A stretch of DNA of 33,908 nucleotides from contig CAJTGD010000052.1 of assembly GCA_910575475.1 (NCBI GenBank), positions 1-33,908 on the forward strand, given 5' to 3'. Position numbers and translations under genes: made by a program. Each line of letters starts with the position of its first letter. Position 1 is the first letter of the stretch. Below the pieces are notes generated by a model, which saw nothing but the letters and a program-made list of their open reading frames with translations, made no database searches and was not told the DNA's origin. Shown piece after piece: positions 22,744 to 29,261 of this stretch. The DNA comes from Lachnospiraceae bacterium (lineage in GTDB: Bacteria; Bacillota; Clostridia; Lachnospirales; Lachnospiraceae).

Positions 22744-23399
22744 TTCCATCGATACCCAATCCCCCACACCGTCTCGATCGGCTCCAGCCCCGCCTTCTGG
22801 CACTTCGCCCGGATATTCTTGATATGCTCGGTGATCACTGCGTTATCGCTCTCTTTCTCATAGCCAAATACATGCTCATAGATCCGGTCCTTGGAAAATA
22901 CCTGCCCGTGGTTCAGAGCCAGGTATTCACAGATCGCATACTCGCTCTTCGTAAGATCCATCTCCCGATCCCCGTACCGCATCTTTTTCGCCTTCAAAAG
23001 AAACTGCACGCCGCCCACTGACACCGCCTGCTTCTTCTCCCTCGTCTCCCGCCGCAGATGGGCCGCCACCCGTGCCCTAAGCTCGCCGATGCCAAACGGC
23101 TTCGTGATATAGTCGTCTCCTCCGATGCCGAGCCCTTTCATGAGATCCGCCTCCTCCGTCTTTGCCGTCAAAAACAGGATCGGGCAGTCCACCAGTTCCC
23201 GGATCTCCCCGCACAGCGCAAATCCGTCCTTTCCCGGCATCATGACGTCCAGCAGGATCAGCTGGTAGTCTGAGAGTCTCATCCTTTCAAGCTCCAGAGG
23301 ATCCGAGACCGCCGTCACATGATACCCTTCCTTTTCCAGCGCGTTTTTGATCAGTCTCAGGATATGTTCCTCATCATCCACCGCCAATATGTTAATCAT
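22740..23399 (-). CDS. Response regulator (OmpR/PhoB type), partner of the kinase
   Basis: 219 aa. The receiver domain has acidic residues VDDEEH (about 8-12), the phosphorylated Asp51 in LLDVMMPGKDG, the conserved Thr and Lys (LFLTAKT, ITKPFG), and a C-terminal winged helix (DLTKSEYAICEYLALNHGQV, IRAKCQKAGLEPIETVWGIG). The start at 23399 follows AAGGAAGG at 7 bases and overlaps the permease gene end by 8 bases; the ATG at 23417 is less well placed. Probable activator of the transporter operon. Confidence 0.93.
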   Translation of the reverse strand: MINILAVDDEEHILRLIKNALEKEGYHVTAVSDPLELERMRLSDYQLILLDVMMPGKDGFALCGEIRELVDCPILFLTAKTEEADLMKGLGIGGDDYITKPFGIGELRARVAAHLRRETREKKQAVSVGGVQFLLKAKKMRYGDREMDLTKSEYAICEYLALNHGQVFSKDRIYEHVFGYEKESDNAVITEHIKNIRAKCQKAGLEPIETVWGIGYRWK

Positions 23400-24147
23400 G
23401 ACACTGCCTTCCTTCATAAAAATGATACCACAGGAAAATCATTCCCCACAGCACGGCTGTCAGAGCCGCCCCGACACAGAGACTGCGGAACATAAATCCC
23501 GCAGGCGCCGCCGCGGTTCCCTTCCAATATAATAACAGATATCCGCTCCATCTGCTACCCCAGGAGCAGGGAAAAAACTGCCACCGCCCTTCCCCCAGCC
23601 CGGTCAGGAACAGAGCGGCCACAAGCAGCTGGGCGGTTCCCATACACATGGAAATCTGTTTGGAGAAGGCCAGGTTCAGGAACAGATGGAGCAGATACAG
23701 ATTCGCCCCGCCCAGCCACAGCACCGCCGCGATCCCCAGATATTGGCCCGGCGTGTAGACCATCCTTCCCGTCATGATCCCATATCCCGCCGCAAATCCG
23801 CCCACAGCCAGCAGCATGGCTCCCAGCCCCATACCCGCCAGAACGATCCACTTCGCCAGCAGAGGCTCAAACTTGTGGACCGCCGCCCCAAGCAGCGTCT
23901 GAAAATGCCCCTGTTCCTCCATTTCCACGGACAGGGAACAAACCACGCTGATGATCAGCGGAAATGTAATGGACAGCACCTGCACGTACCCGGATACCTT
24001 TCCTTCCTCACTCCAGCCCGCAAAGCTGTAATAGGTCAAAAATACCGTAATCCCAAGCAGAGGGATCAGCACATGGATCCAGGTCAGCAGGGTATGCCGC
24101 ATTTTCCAAAATTCCGCCTTCACAAGCCGCCATAGCTCCCCCTTCAT
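23392..24147 (-). CDS. Lantibiotic-immunity ABC permease (LanG-like), 251 aa
   Basis: Six hydrophobic helices after a short cytosolic start (MKGELWRLVKAEFWKMRHT), matching the ABC-2 type MutG/LanG permeases. The start at 24147 overlaps the preceding permease stop by one base (TGATG). A much longer upstream frame is only the other permease read in a different frame. With LanE and LanF it would form a transporter that expels lantibiotics from the membrane. Confidence 0.85.
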   Translation of the reverse strand: MKGELWRLVKAEFWKMRHTLLTWIHVLIPLLGITVFLTYYSFAGWSEEGKVSGYVQVLSITFPLIISVVCSLSVEMEEQGHFQTLLGAAVHKFEPLLAKWIVLAGMGLGAMLLAVGGFAAGYGIMTGRMVYTPGQYLGIAAVLWLGGANLYLLHLFLNLAFSKQISMCMGTAQLLVAALFLTGLGEGRWQFFPCSWGSRWSGYLLLYWKGTAAAPAGFMFRSLCVGAALTAVLWGMIFLWYHFYEGRQCHD

Positions 24148-24911
24148 CACCTCTCCACCTGCCTCTCGAACCATCTCCTGCTCAGTCTCCAGAACAGGAT
24201 AAACCACACTAGAGACGCCGCGATTCCCAACGGCAGCCCCGTCCATTCCATCAGCTCCGGCGAATAGGTCATGCTCCCCGGCTTTGCTACCAGTCCGTTG
24301 GGCAGGATCTTCAGAATGATGCACATCAGCCTGGCCGCGATCCCTCCCGGAAGCACCCAGAAATATGGTTTCAGCGACAACACCGTAGAACACAGGATAT
24401 ACACCCCCATATGCAGAAGCACCATGGGAAATGTCCCCATGACCTGCTGCAGGAACAGGCAGAACGGAATCTGCCACAGCGACACCGCAAACAAGACCAG
24501 CACCGCGAAAATCTGCTGCCCGGGTGACAGACTGATGCGAAATACACAGTGCAGGATCCGCTCCATCCCGGTACTGACAGCCAACGTCACACCGCCCAGC
24601 ACCAGCAGGGAGAGCCCCATACAGCGGATGCCGTACAGAACTTTACCGTCCCATATGGCCCCCGGCTTCGCAGGCAGTGTCCAGATGGTTCGGTTTCCCA
24701 GTTTCTTGTCCCGGTTTCCCACCGCCCCGCATAAAAACGCGGTCAGCCCCGTAAACAGGATCACATACCACCAGTTATAGCAGTCTATCGTAAAATAATC
24801 TCCGGTCAGCCCGGCTGCCAGAGCCACCGCAGTCAGGGGCATGATCCAGATCAGCTTTCCCGCGGAGGTATGCCGGTTTTTTAAATTTTCTGCAAAATAA
24901 TATGCTTTCAT
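24147..24911 (-). CDS. Lantibiotic-immunity ABC permease (LanE/MutE-like), 254 aa
   Basis: MKAYYFAENLKNRHTSAGKLIWI, then about six hydrophobic segments, is the typical layout of LanE/EpiE/MutE permeases. The start at 24911 follows AGGAG at 8 bases; the ATG at 24938 has no site. It is the second gene of the operon, 36 bases after the ATPase and overlapping the next permease by one base. The exact peptide handled cannot be told from sequence. Confidence 0.87.
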   Translation of the reverse strand: MKAYYFAENLKNRHTSAGKLIWIMPLTAVALAAGLTGDYFTIDCYNWWYVILFTGLTAFLCGAVGNRDKKLGNRTIWTLPAKPGAIWDGKVLYGIRCMGLSLLVLGGVTLAVSTGMERILHCVFRISLSPGQQIFAVLVLFAVSLWQIPFCLFLQQVMGTFPMVLLHMGVYILCSTVLSLKPYFWVLPGGIAARLMCIILKILPNGLVAKPGSMTYSPELMEWTGLPLGIAASLVWFILFWRLSRRWFERQVER

Positions 24912-24947
24912 CTTATATTCTCCTCTTTCCAAATCCATCCTTCTGTA

Positions 24948-25649
24948 CTACGCTGCCCTGTGCCCCGCCGCAATCTTCATAAACAGCTCCTCCAGATGCC
25001 CTTCCTCCGGCATATCTCCCTGATAGCCCAGCATCCCGTTTGCAATGATTCCGATATGATCCGCAGTCTGGGCGATCTCACTCAAAATATGGCTGGATAC
25101 GATCACCGTGATCCCTTCCTCCGGAAATCTCCGGATCATCTCCCGCAGCTCCTGAATCCCGATCGGATCCAGACCGTTGAGGGGTTCATCCAGGATCAGC
25201 AGCCTCGGCCGGTTGATCAGCGCGATCCCAAGCCCCAGCCTCTGCTTCATCCCCAGAGAAAACGTCCCCGCCTTTTTCTTTCCAGTATCCGCCAGATCCA
25301 CCAGCTCCAGCACCTCCCGGATCCGTTTATCCGATACCCCTAAGATCAGAGCGCGGACCTTCAGATTCTCCCATGCAGTCAGGTTCTCATACACCGGAGG
25401 CGTCTCCACCAGAGAACCGATCTCCGTCAGATCCTTTCTGCTCCAGGGATGCCCGTCAAAAAGCACCCTTCCGCTGGTGGGCCTAAAAATACCTGTCAGC
25501 ATTTTCAGGATCGTAGACTTCCCCGCCCCGTTCGGCCCAAGAAGCCCGTATACGCAGCACTCCGGAACCTGCAGAGACACGCCGTTCACCGCCGGATGCC
25601 CCCGGAACTCTTTCGTTACATGCTCTGTTTCTAAAATATGTTTCATCAT
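24948..25649 (-). CDS. Lantibiotic-immunity ABC ATPase (LanF-like), 233 aa
   Basis: Cytosolic ATPase with Walker A GPNGAGKST (38-46), signature SLGMKQR (131-137), Walker B LLILDEP (150-156) and an H-loop in SSHILSEIAQ. The usual Q-loop glutamine is a glutamate in SLVETPPVYENLT (Glu82). That E-loop is a known mark of LanF immunity ATPases and supports the lantibiotic call over a generic exporter. The start at 25649 follows GGAGG at 7 bases. It is the first gene of the LanF-E-G-R-K operon. No lantibiotic precursor or synthesis gene is seen, so it probably protects against peptides made by others. Confidence 0.92.
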   Translation of the reverse strand: MMKHILETEHVTKEFRGHPAVNGVSLQVPECCVYGLLGPNGAGKSTILKMLTGIFRPTSGRVLFDGHPWSRKDLTEIGSLVETPPVYENLTAWENLKVRALILGVSDKRIREVLELVDLADTGKKKAGTFSLGMKQRLGLGIALINRPRLLILDEPLNGLDPIGIQELREMIRRFPEEGITVIVSSHILSEIAQTADHIGIIANGMLGYQGDMPEEGHLEELFMKIAAGHRAA

Positions 25650-25770
25650 GATCCTTCCTCCCATATCATTTTTCATATGACCCTTTGCGTTACCACATGT
25701 CTATCACCTTTCTATTCATACGGCAGCGCATTTTCGCCGCAACTGATTACAGGAATAAGGATAATGGGAA

Positions 25771-25799
25771 ATTATAAGGAAAGTATAAGGAAATGAAAA
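25771..25799 (-). promoter_or_regulatory. Probable promoter of the LanFEG-RK operon with direct repeats
   Basis: Minus strand: TTTTCA (25794-25799), a 17-base spacer and TATAAT (25771-25776). The spacer and -10 are made of repeats (TTTCCTTATA twice, then a looser TTTCC-ATTATCCTTAT), a layout typical of response-regulator binding. It overlaps the 3' end of the pseudogene at 25772-26227. Confidence 0.45.
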
Positions 25800-26227
25800 A
25801 TCTTTTTTACCAAAAAATTGATCCATCTTCCTTTTTGACTAGATCCCTCTCTTTTTATAATCCCAGATTTTTTCATAGATTCCATATAATACTTCACTGT
25901 ACTATATTTTTCTCCAATAGCATTCGCAATCTTTTTCTGAGATAATCTTGGTTCCTTTTGAATTACTGTCAATATGCGAGCCTCTACTGAATAATCGGTA
26001 CCTTGGTTAGCTTGGTTAGTACCTTGGTCAGTATTACTAACCAAGCTTTGGAACATAACCATAATATCCTCTCTCTTTATCGTGTATTCCGGCATAGGAT
26101 TTCCTGCTTCCCTACAGCTCTCTTTGATTTTCTCAATTCCACGTCCCCAGGCTTCAATAAAGCCGGCTCTAAAAAACGTATTGGCAATTAAGGGATTATA
26201 TGGTCTCGATCGATGTTTCCCCATCAA
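25772..26227 (-). pseudogene. C-terminal fragment of an AlbA/RecG-like ATP-binding regulator
   Basis: Starts HRSRPYNPLIANTFFRAGFI, EAWGRGIEKIKESCREAG, which is the HATPase_c_4 region of the COG2865 family, then a winged helix (LSQKKIANAIGEKYSTVKYY, ESMKKSGIIKREG). The N-terminal AlbA/Schlafen-type domain and the first half of the ATPase domain are missing, so the gene is truncated at its 5' end. Members are normally 400-500 aa. There is no credible start codon with a ribosome binding site. Confidence 0.7.
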
Positions 26228-26287
26228 ATCACCCTCTCGATACCGGTCGCAGGAATACGACTGACATCAGGATCGGCAGGCCGGACT

Positions 26288-26334
26288 AAAAGATGAGCTA
26301 TAGCACCGACTATGAAATGCTATAGCTCATTTTA
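26288..26334. terminator. Bidirectional hairpin terminator candidate
   Basis: TGAGCTATAGCA (26294-26305) and TGCTATAGCTCA (26318-26329) pair perfectly. A residues precede and T residues follow on the plus strand, and the same is true on the minus strand. The neighbouring 26335-26500 holds no recognisable gene. Confidence 0.6.
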
Positions 26335-26500
26335 CTTATGTTCACGCTAATTCTATTACAAAATCACCGCTGCGCGTTGATGATGATGTAAAATGTGGAG
26401 CCAAACAGACGTTTGCCGAAATGATTATCCGTATTGGCAGACGCAGGACAAGAAGTCTGACTGTTCCTTCTGGTCACACAAAACACCATTTCCCCTGTTT

Positions 26501-27111
26501 TTAATTTTCCAGCTTTTCGGCACACTGTTTTAAATAATCCGTCACCTTAAGACGCTGGGGACAGGCCCGCTCGCGCTGTCCGCAGTTGATACACTCCGAC
26601 GCCCTGCCGCCGGAGCCTGTCGCTTTCCTGTAATCGGAAACCGCTTCCGCCATCTGCCCGTTGCCGAGCTGTTTGTTCATGGCTGAGAAAATCTCCGGGA
26701 TCGGGATTTTCTTCGGGCGCCCTTCCGTACAATAATGGCAGGCCGTACATGGGATCGCAGATGATTTTCCAAGGATTTTCTGCGCCTCCCGAATGATGCT
26801 CTGCTCTTCCTCATTTAAAGGCTCAAACTGCTTCATATAAGAAAGGTTATCCTCCATCAGGGCGTGCAGCAGATAATAATCAAAATATCCCGCGCCGATC
26901 CGTTCCAGGCTTGTATAGAACTGCTTTTTCGCCGCCTTTTCCGTGGGCGCCGTCATCAATGCGTTCAGCTTGGTCGCCAAAGTAAATGAATCACGGGGAT
27001 AACGCTCCACAAGCGCCTTTCTTGCCGCCGCCTCGGAGCCCAGATACACGTATGCCGTGTCAAAATAGGTAAACCCGGCTTTGGAGTTTCTTTCCCAAAA
27101 TAATCTGACAT
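26501..27111 (-). pseudogene. Decayed aldo/keto reductase with 4Fe-4S C-terminus
   Basis: The true start is ATG at 27109-27111 (MSDYFGKETPK, after AGGAGG), but the frame then shifts into FTYFDTAYVYLGSEAAARKA. The first about 35 codons of the barrel are deleted with a frameshift. A second deletion removes about 150 residues between YYLLHAL and DNLSYMKQFEPLNEEE. The C-terminal cysteines (CTACHYC, CINCGQRERACPQ) of the ferredoxin-like part are intact. The intact family is about 370-400 aa; this one has 200. It is not expected to be active. Confidence 0.75.
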
Positions 27112-27175
27112 CCTTTTTCCTCCTCTTAATTACACCGGATTTTTTCACTTTCCCAGCCCGTCGTATTCAATATTT

Positions 27176-27475
27176 TCATTCAAAAATTCTCGTAATATCC
27201 TGATGCCGATTGACCACACGATAGATCTCTACAAACTCGTTTCCTACTTTGTAAATAATCACGTAATCTTCCCATATTGCATATTTATAGTCTGTCCGAA
27301 AGCTGACTCTCTTGGAAAGATCCGAACCTATTCCCGGAAACATCTGAAGATTCTCGAATTTACCATAAATTTCCTTTATGGTTTTTGCGGCATAATCTTC
27401 ATTATCTTCTGCAATGTAATCTCGGATATTCTTCAGATCCTTCGCAACAATCGGATTGATCCGCAATTTTAACAT
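27176..27475 (-). CDS. RelE/ParE-family toxin, 99 aa
   Basis: LKLRINPIVAKDLKNIRDYI, then FPGIGSDLSKRV, YKYAIWEDYVIIYKV and VEIYRVVNRHQDITRIF, is the compact RelE/ParE fold with its basic C-terminal strand. The start at 27475 comes one base after the antitoxin stop; the ATG at 27490 lies inside the antitoxin gene. It is the second gene of a toxin-antitoxin operon. RelE types cut mRNA on the ribosome and ParE types poison gyrase; the sequence looks closer to ParE, but I cannot decide. Confidence 0.9.
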   Translation of the reverse strand: MLKLRINPIVAKDLKNIRDYIAEDNEDYAAKTIKEIYGKFENLQMFPGIGSDLSKRVSFRTDYKYAIWEDYVIIYKVGNEFVEIYRVVNRHQDITRIFE

Positions 27476-27476
27476 T

Positions 27477-27725
27477 TTATTCCCCCACAAGTGCTTTCAG
27501 TTCATCCAGATCAAGCCAGCCTTCACCGTTTTTCACTGCTTCCTCAGCTTCCTGCAGCTTCATCAAAAGCTTTTTCTCTGCACGATCACTCTCGTAATCA
27601 TCTATATCCATGACTACGAAACGTCCTCTGCCATTCTTGGTCAGATATACCGGTTCTCCTTTGTGACAATTTTTCAGGACTTCATTATAATTTCTCAAAT
27701 CAGATACTGGTAAAATATTTGCCAT
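27477..27725 (-). CDS. Phd/YefM-family antitoxin, 82 aa
   Basis: MANILPVSDLRNYNEVLKN, then GEPVYLTKNGRGRFVVMDID, is the Phd/YefM DNA-binding fold. The acidic tail (EGWLDLDELKALVGE) would wrap the toxin. AAGGAG stands 10 bases before the ATG. It is the first gene of the pair and likely represses its own promoter through the palindrome at 27778-27815. Confidence 0.92.
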   Translation of the reverse strand: MANILPVSDLRNYNEVLKNCHKGEPVYLTKNGRGRFVVMDIDDYESDRAEKKLLMKLQEAEEAVKNGEGWLDLDELKALVGE

Positions 27726-27767
27726 ATTCTTTCAACTCCTTGATTTTACACTATTTCTGCTACTTTT

Positions 27768-27815
27768 ATTATACACAAAAAGCTGTAAAATTCAACGTAA
27801 ATTTTTACAGCTTTT
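27768..27815 (-). promoter_or_regulatory. Promoter and operator palindrome of the toxin-antitoxin pair
   Basis: Minus strand: TTGAAT (27790-27795), a 16-base spacer and TATAAT (27768-27773). Perfect inverted repeats AAAAGCTGTAAAA (27778-27790) and TTTTACAGCTTTT (27803-27815) flank and cover the -35 and part of the spacer, an arrangement suited to autorepression. Confidence 0.75.
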
Positions 27816-27853
27816 ATTAAACATTTTTTGTAGTCATTTTCTGAAAATTCTGT

Positions 27854-27917
27854 TATAATAGGAATTACGCTAGAGTGCCAAGCAGGTCATCAATCTCCTG
27901 CGGAAATTGGTGACAAA
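27854..27917 (+). promoter_or_regulatory. Promoter plus two-hairpin leader, copy C (cytidylate-kinase-like gene)
   Basis: TATAAT (27854-27859), AGGAATT, hairpin 1 (CGC-TAGA-GTG) and hairpin 2 (GTCATCAATCTCC/GGAAATTGGTGAC with one mismatch, TGC loop). It sits about 130 bases before the gene at 28048, in the same direction. No convincing -35 is seen. It shares the block with 2185-2246 and 12553-12613. Confidence 0.65.
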
Positions 27918-27952
27918 TTATAATAAAATGAGTTGAAACCAATATTTTCTCA

Positions 27953-27987
27953 ATGCGGAAAGCCTGTGCGTGATGGTCTTTCCGCAT
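27953..27987 (+). promoter_or_regulatory. 10-bp hairpin in the cytidylate-kinase-like leader
   Basis: ATGCGGAAAG and CTTTCCGCAT pair perfectly. A second weaker hairpin (CATGC/GCATG, near 28002-28020) follows before the ribosome binding site AAAGGAG. No T tract is present. Confidence 0.5.
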
Positions 27988-28047
27988 AAAGATCCCGATG
28001 TCATGCAACCTCAACGCATGGCACGGAAATGAAAGGAGCCCTGTAAT

Positions 28048-28677
28048 ATGACAAAACGAATCATTACGATCAATCGGATGTATGGGAGCAACGGAAGAAA
28101 GATTGGACAGGCACTGTCGGAAGCGCTTGGAATCCATTATTATGACAAGGAGCTGATCCGGATCGCCAGCGAGAAGGAAGGGATCCCCTATGAAGAATTG
28201 CAGAAAGTAGACGAAAAGCGGGCCAGCCAGTGGCGTTATCCTCTGGACGAGCCGATGCAGATGGCGCCCCAGTACCGCTTTTATCCGATGAACGACGTAC
28301 TGTACCAGTCCGAAAGCGAGATCATCCTCTCCCTTTCCGAGCGGGAGGACTGCGTGATCATCGGACGCTGCGCCGGACACATCCTGGAAAAACGGGCCTT
28401 GCGCGTATTTATCCATGCCCCATTCGATTACCGGGTATCCGTAGCAGCAGAACGGATGGATATTCCGGAGCGGGATGCCCGTGTCTATGTGAAAAAAATG
28501 GACAAAGAGCGCCGAAATTATTACGAATATTTTACAGATGAAAAATGGCTGGATATTACATCCTACGACCTGTGTATTGACAGCAGCCGCTTCACGGAAG
28601 CACAGGCCGTCCAGATCCTGAAAGCCGCCTATGAAGACCGTTACTGTCCGGAAGCTGCCGCCGGCGAAAATGGATGA
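28048..28677 (+). CDS. Cytidylate-kinase-like family protein, 209 aa
   Basis: Starts MTKRIITINRMYGSNGRKIG, a degenerate P-loop (residues 10-20), followed by ALGIHYYDKELIRIASEKEG, VIIGRCAGHIL, RVFIHAPFDYRV and YDLCIDSSRF. This is the cytidylate-kinase-like family common in Clostridia and distinct from canonical Cmk. The substrate is not established; it may phosphorylate a nucleotide or another molecule. AAAGGAG stands 9 bases before the ATG. Monocistronic, with a long structured leader. Confidence 0.88.
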   Translation: MTKRIITINRMYGSNGRKIGQALSEALGIHYYDKELIRIASEKEGIPYEELQKVDEKRASQWRYPLDEPMQMAPQYRFYPMNDVLYQSESEIILSLSEREDCVIIGRCAGHILEKRALRVFIHAPFDYRVSVAAERMDIPERDARVYVKKMDKERRNYYEYFTDEKWLDITSYDLCIDSSRFTEAQAVQILKAAYEDRYCPEAAAGENG

Positions 28678-28726
28678 GCAACCAGATGCTGTCAGTCCCT
28701 CAGCCTCAAAGGAATATACATCATTA

Positions 28727-28755
28727 CAGGCCGCGCCTTCACCAGGCGCGGCCTG
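28727..28755. terminator. GC-rich hairpin between convergent genes
   Basis: CAGGCCGCGCCT (28727-28738) and AGGCGCGGCCTG (28744-28755) form a perfect 12-bp stem with a TCACC loop. It lacks a T tract on either strand, but it sits exactly between two convergent genes, so it may stop or stabilise both messages. Confidence 0.5.
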
Positions 28756-28759
28756 CAGC

Positions 28760-29239
28760 TTAGCCTAATTCCAGTGTTTTTCCATCCAGAGCTGCATACT
28801 GCAGCTCTGCCCCTTTGTCATAGACCAGCTTCAGGGAAAAGAAGGGCTGTCCTTCCTCCAGAAGCCGGAAGAAAATCTTATCTCCCTCCCAGAGTTCAAG
28901 CTCTTCGATCTTCTTCTTTTCCACCCATTCCAGCTGTCCTTCATCACAGGGAATCGCTTCCCCCTCAAATCCATCCGCCGTATAGAGAGACATGTACTCC
29001 GTCACGTCCTCCCCATAGATGAAGGTCACGATCCCCCTGTATTTCCAGGAGGTAAGCGTATATCCGGTCTCCTCCTTCACCTCCCGGAGCAGGCATTCCT
29101 CCGGGCTTTCCCCCTTTTCAAAATGCCCGCCCACGCCGATCCATTTGTCCTTATTGATGTCATTCTTCTTCACCGTCCGGTGAAGCATCAGATATTGATC
29201 ATCCTTTTCTATATAACACAACGTACTTAAACTGACCAT
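28760..29239 (-). CDS. NUDIX hydrolase, MutT-like (8-oxo-dGTP diphosphatase type)
   Basis: 159 aa. The NUDIX box is complete (residues 38-60: Gly38, Glu44, Arg52-Glu53, Glu56-Glu57, Gly59). MVSLSTLCYIEKDDQYLMLH and WIGVGGHFEKGES match the Clostridial MutT-like group that hydrolyses oxidised dGTP, though the substrate is inferred. It starts 22 bases after the lon stop with AGAGG 7 bases ahead of the ATG, so it is probably co-transcribed with lon. Confidence 0.88.
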   Translation of the reverse strand: MVSLSTLCYIEKDDQYLMLHRTVKKNDINKDKWIGVGGHFEKGESPEECLLREVKEETGYTLTSWKYRGIVTFIYGEDVTEYMSLYTADGFEGEAIPCDEGQLEWVEKKKIEELELWEGDKIFFRLLEEGQPFFSLKLVYDKGAELQYAALDGKTLELG

Positions 29240-29261
29240 CTTCCTACCTCTTATCTTCCGC

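Noticed and set aside
23392..24477. Single 361-aa permease
   Set aside because: The first 110 codons are the LanE gene read in another frame; the real start overlaps the LanE stop at 24147.
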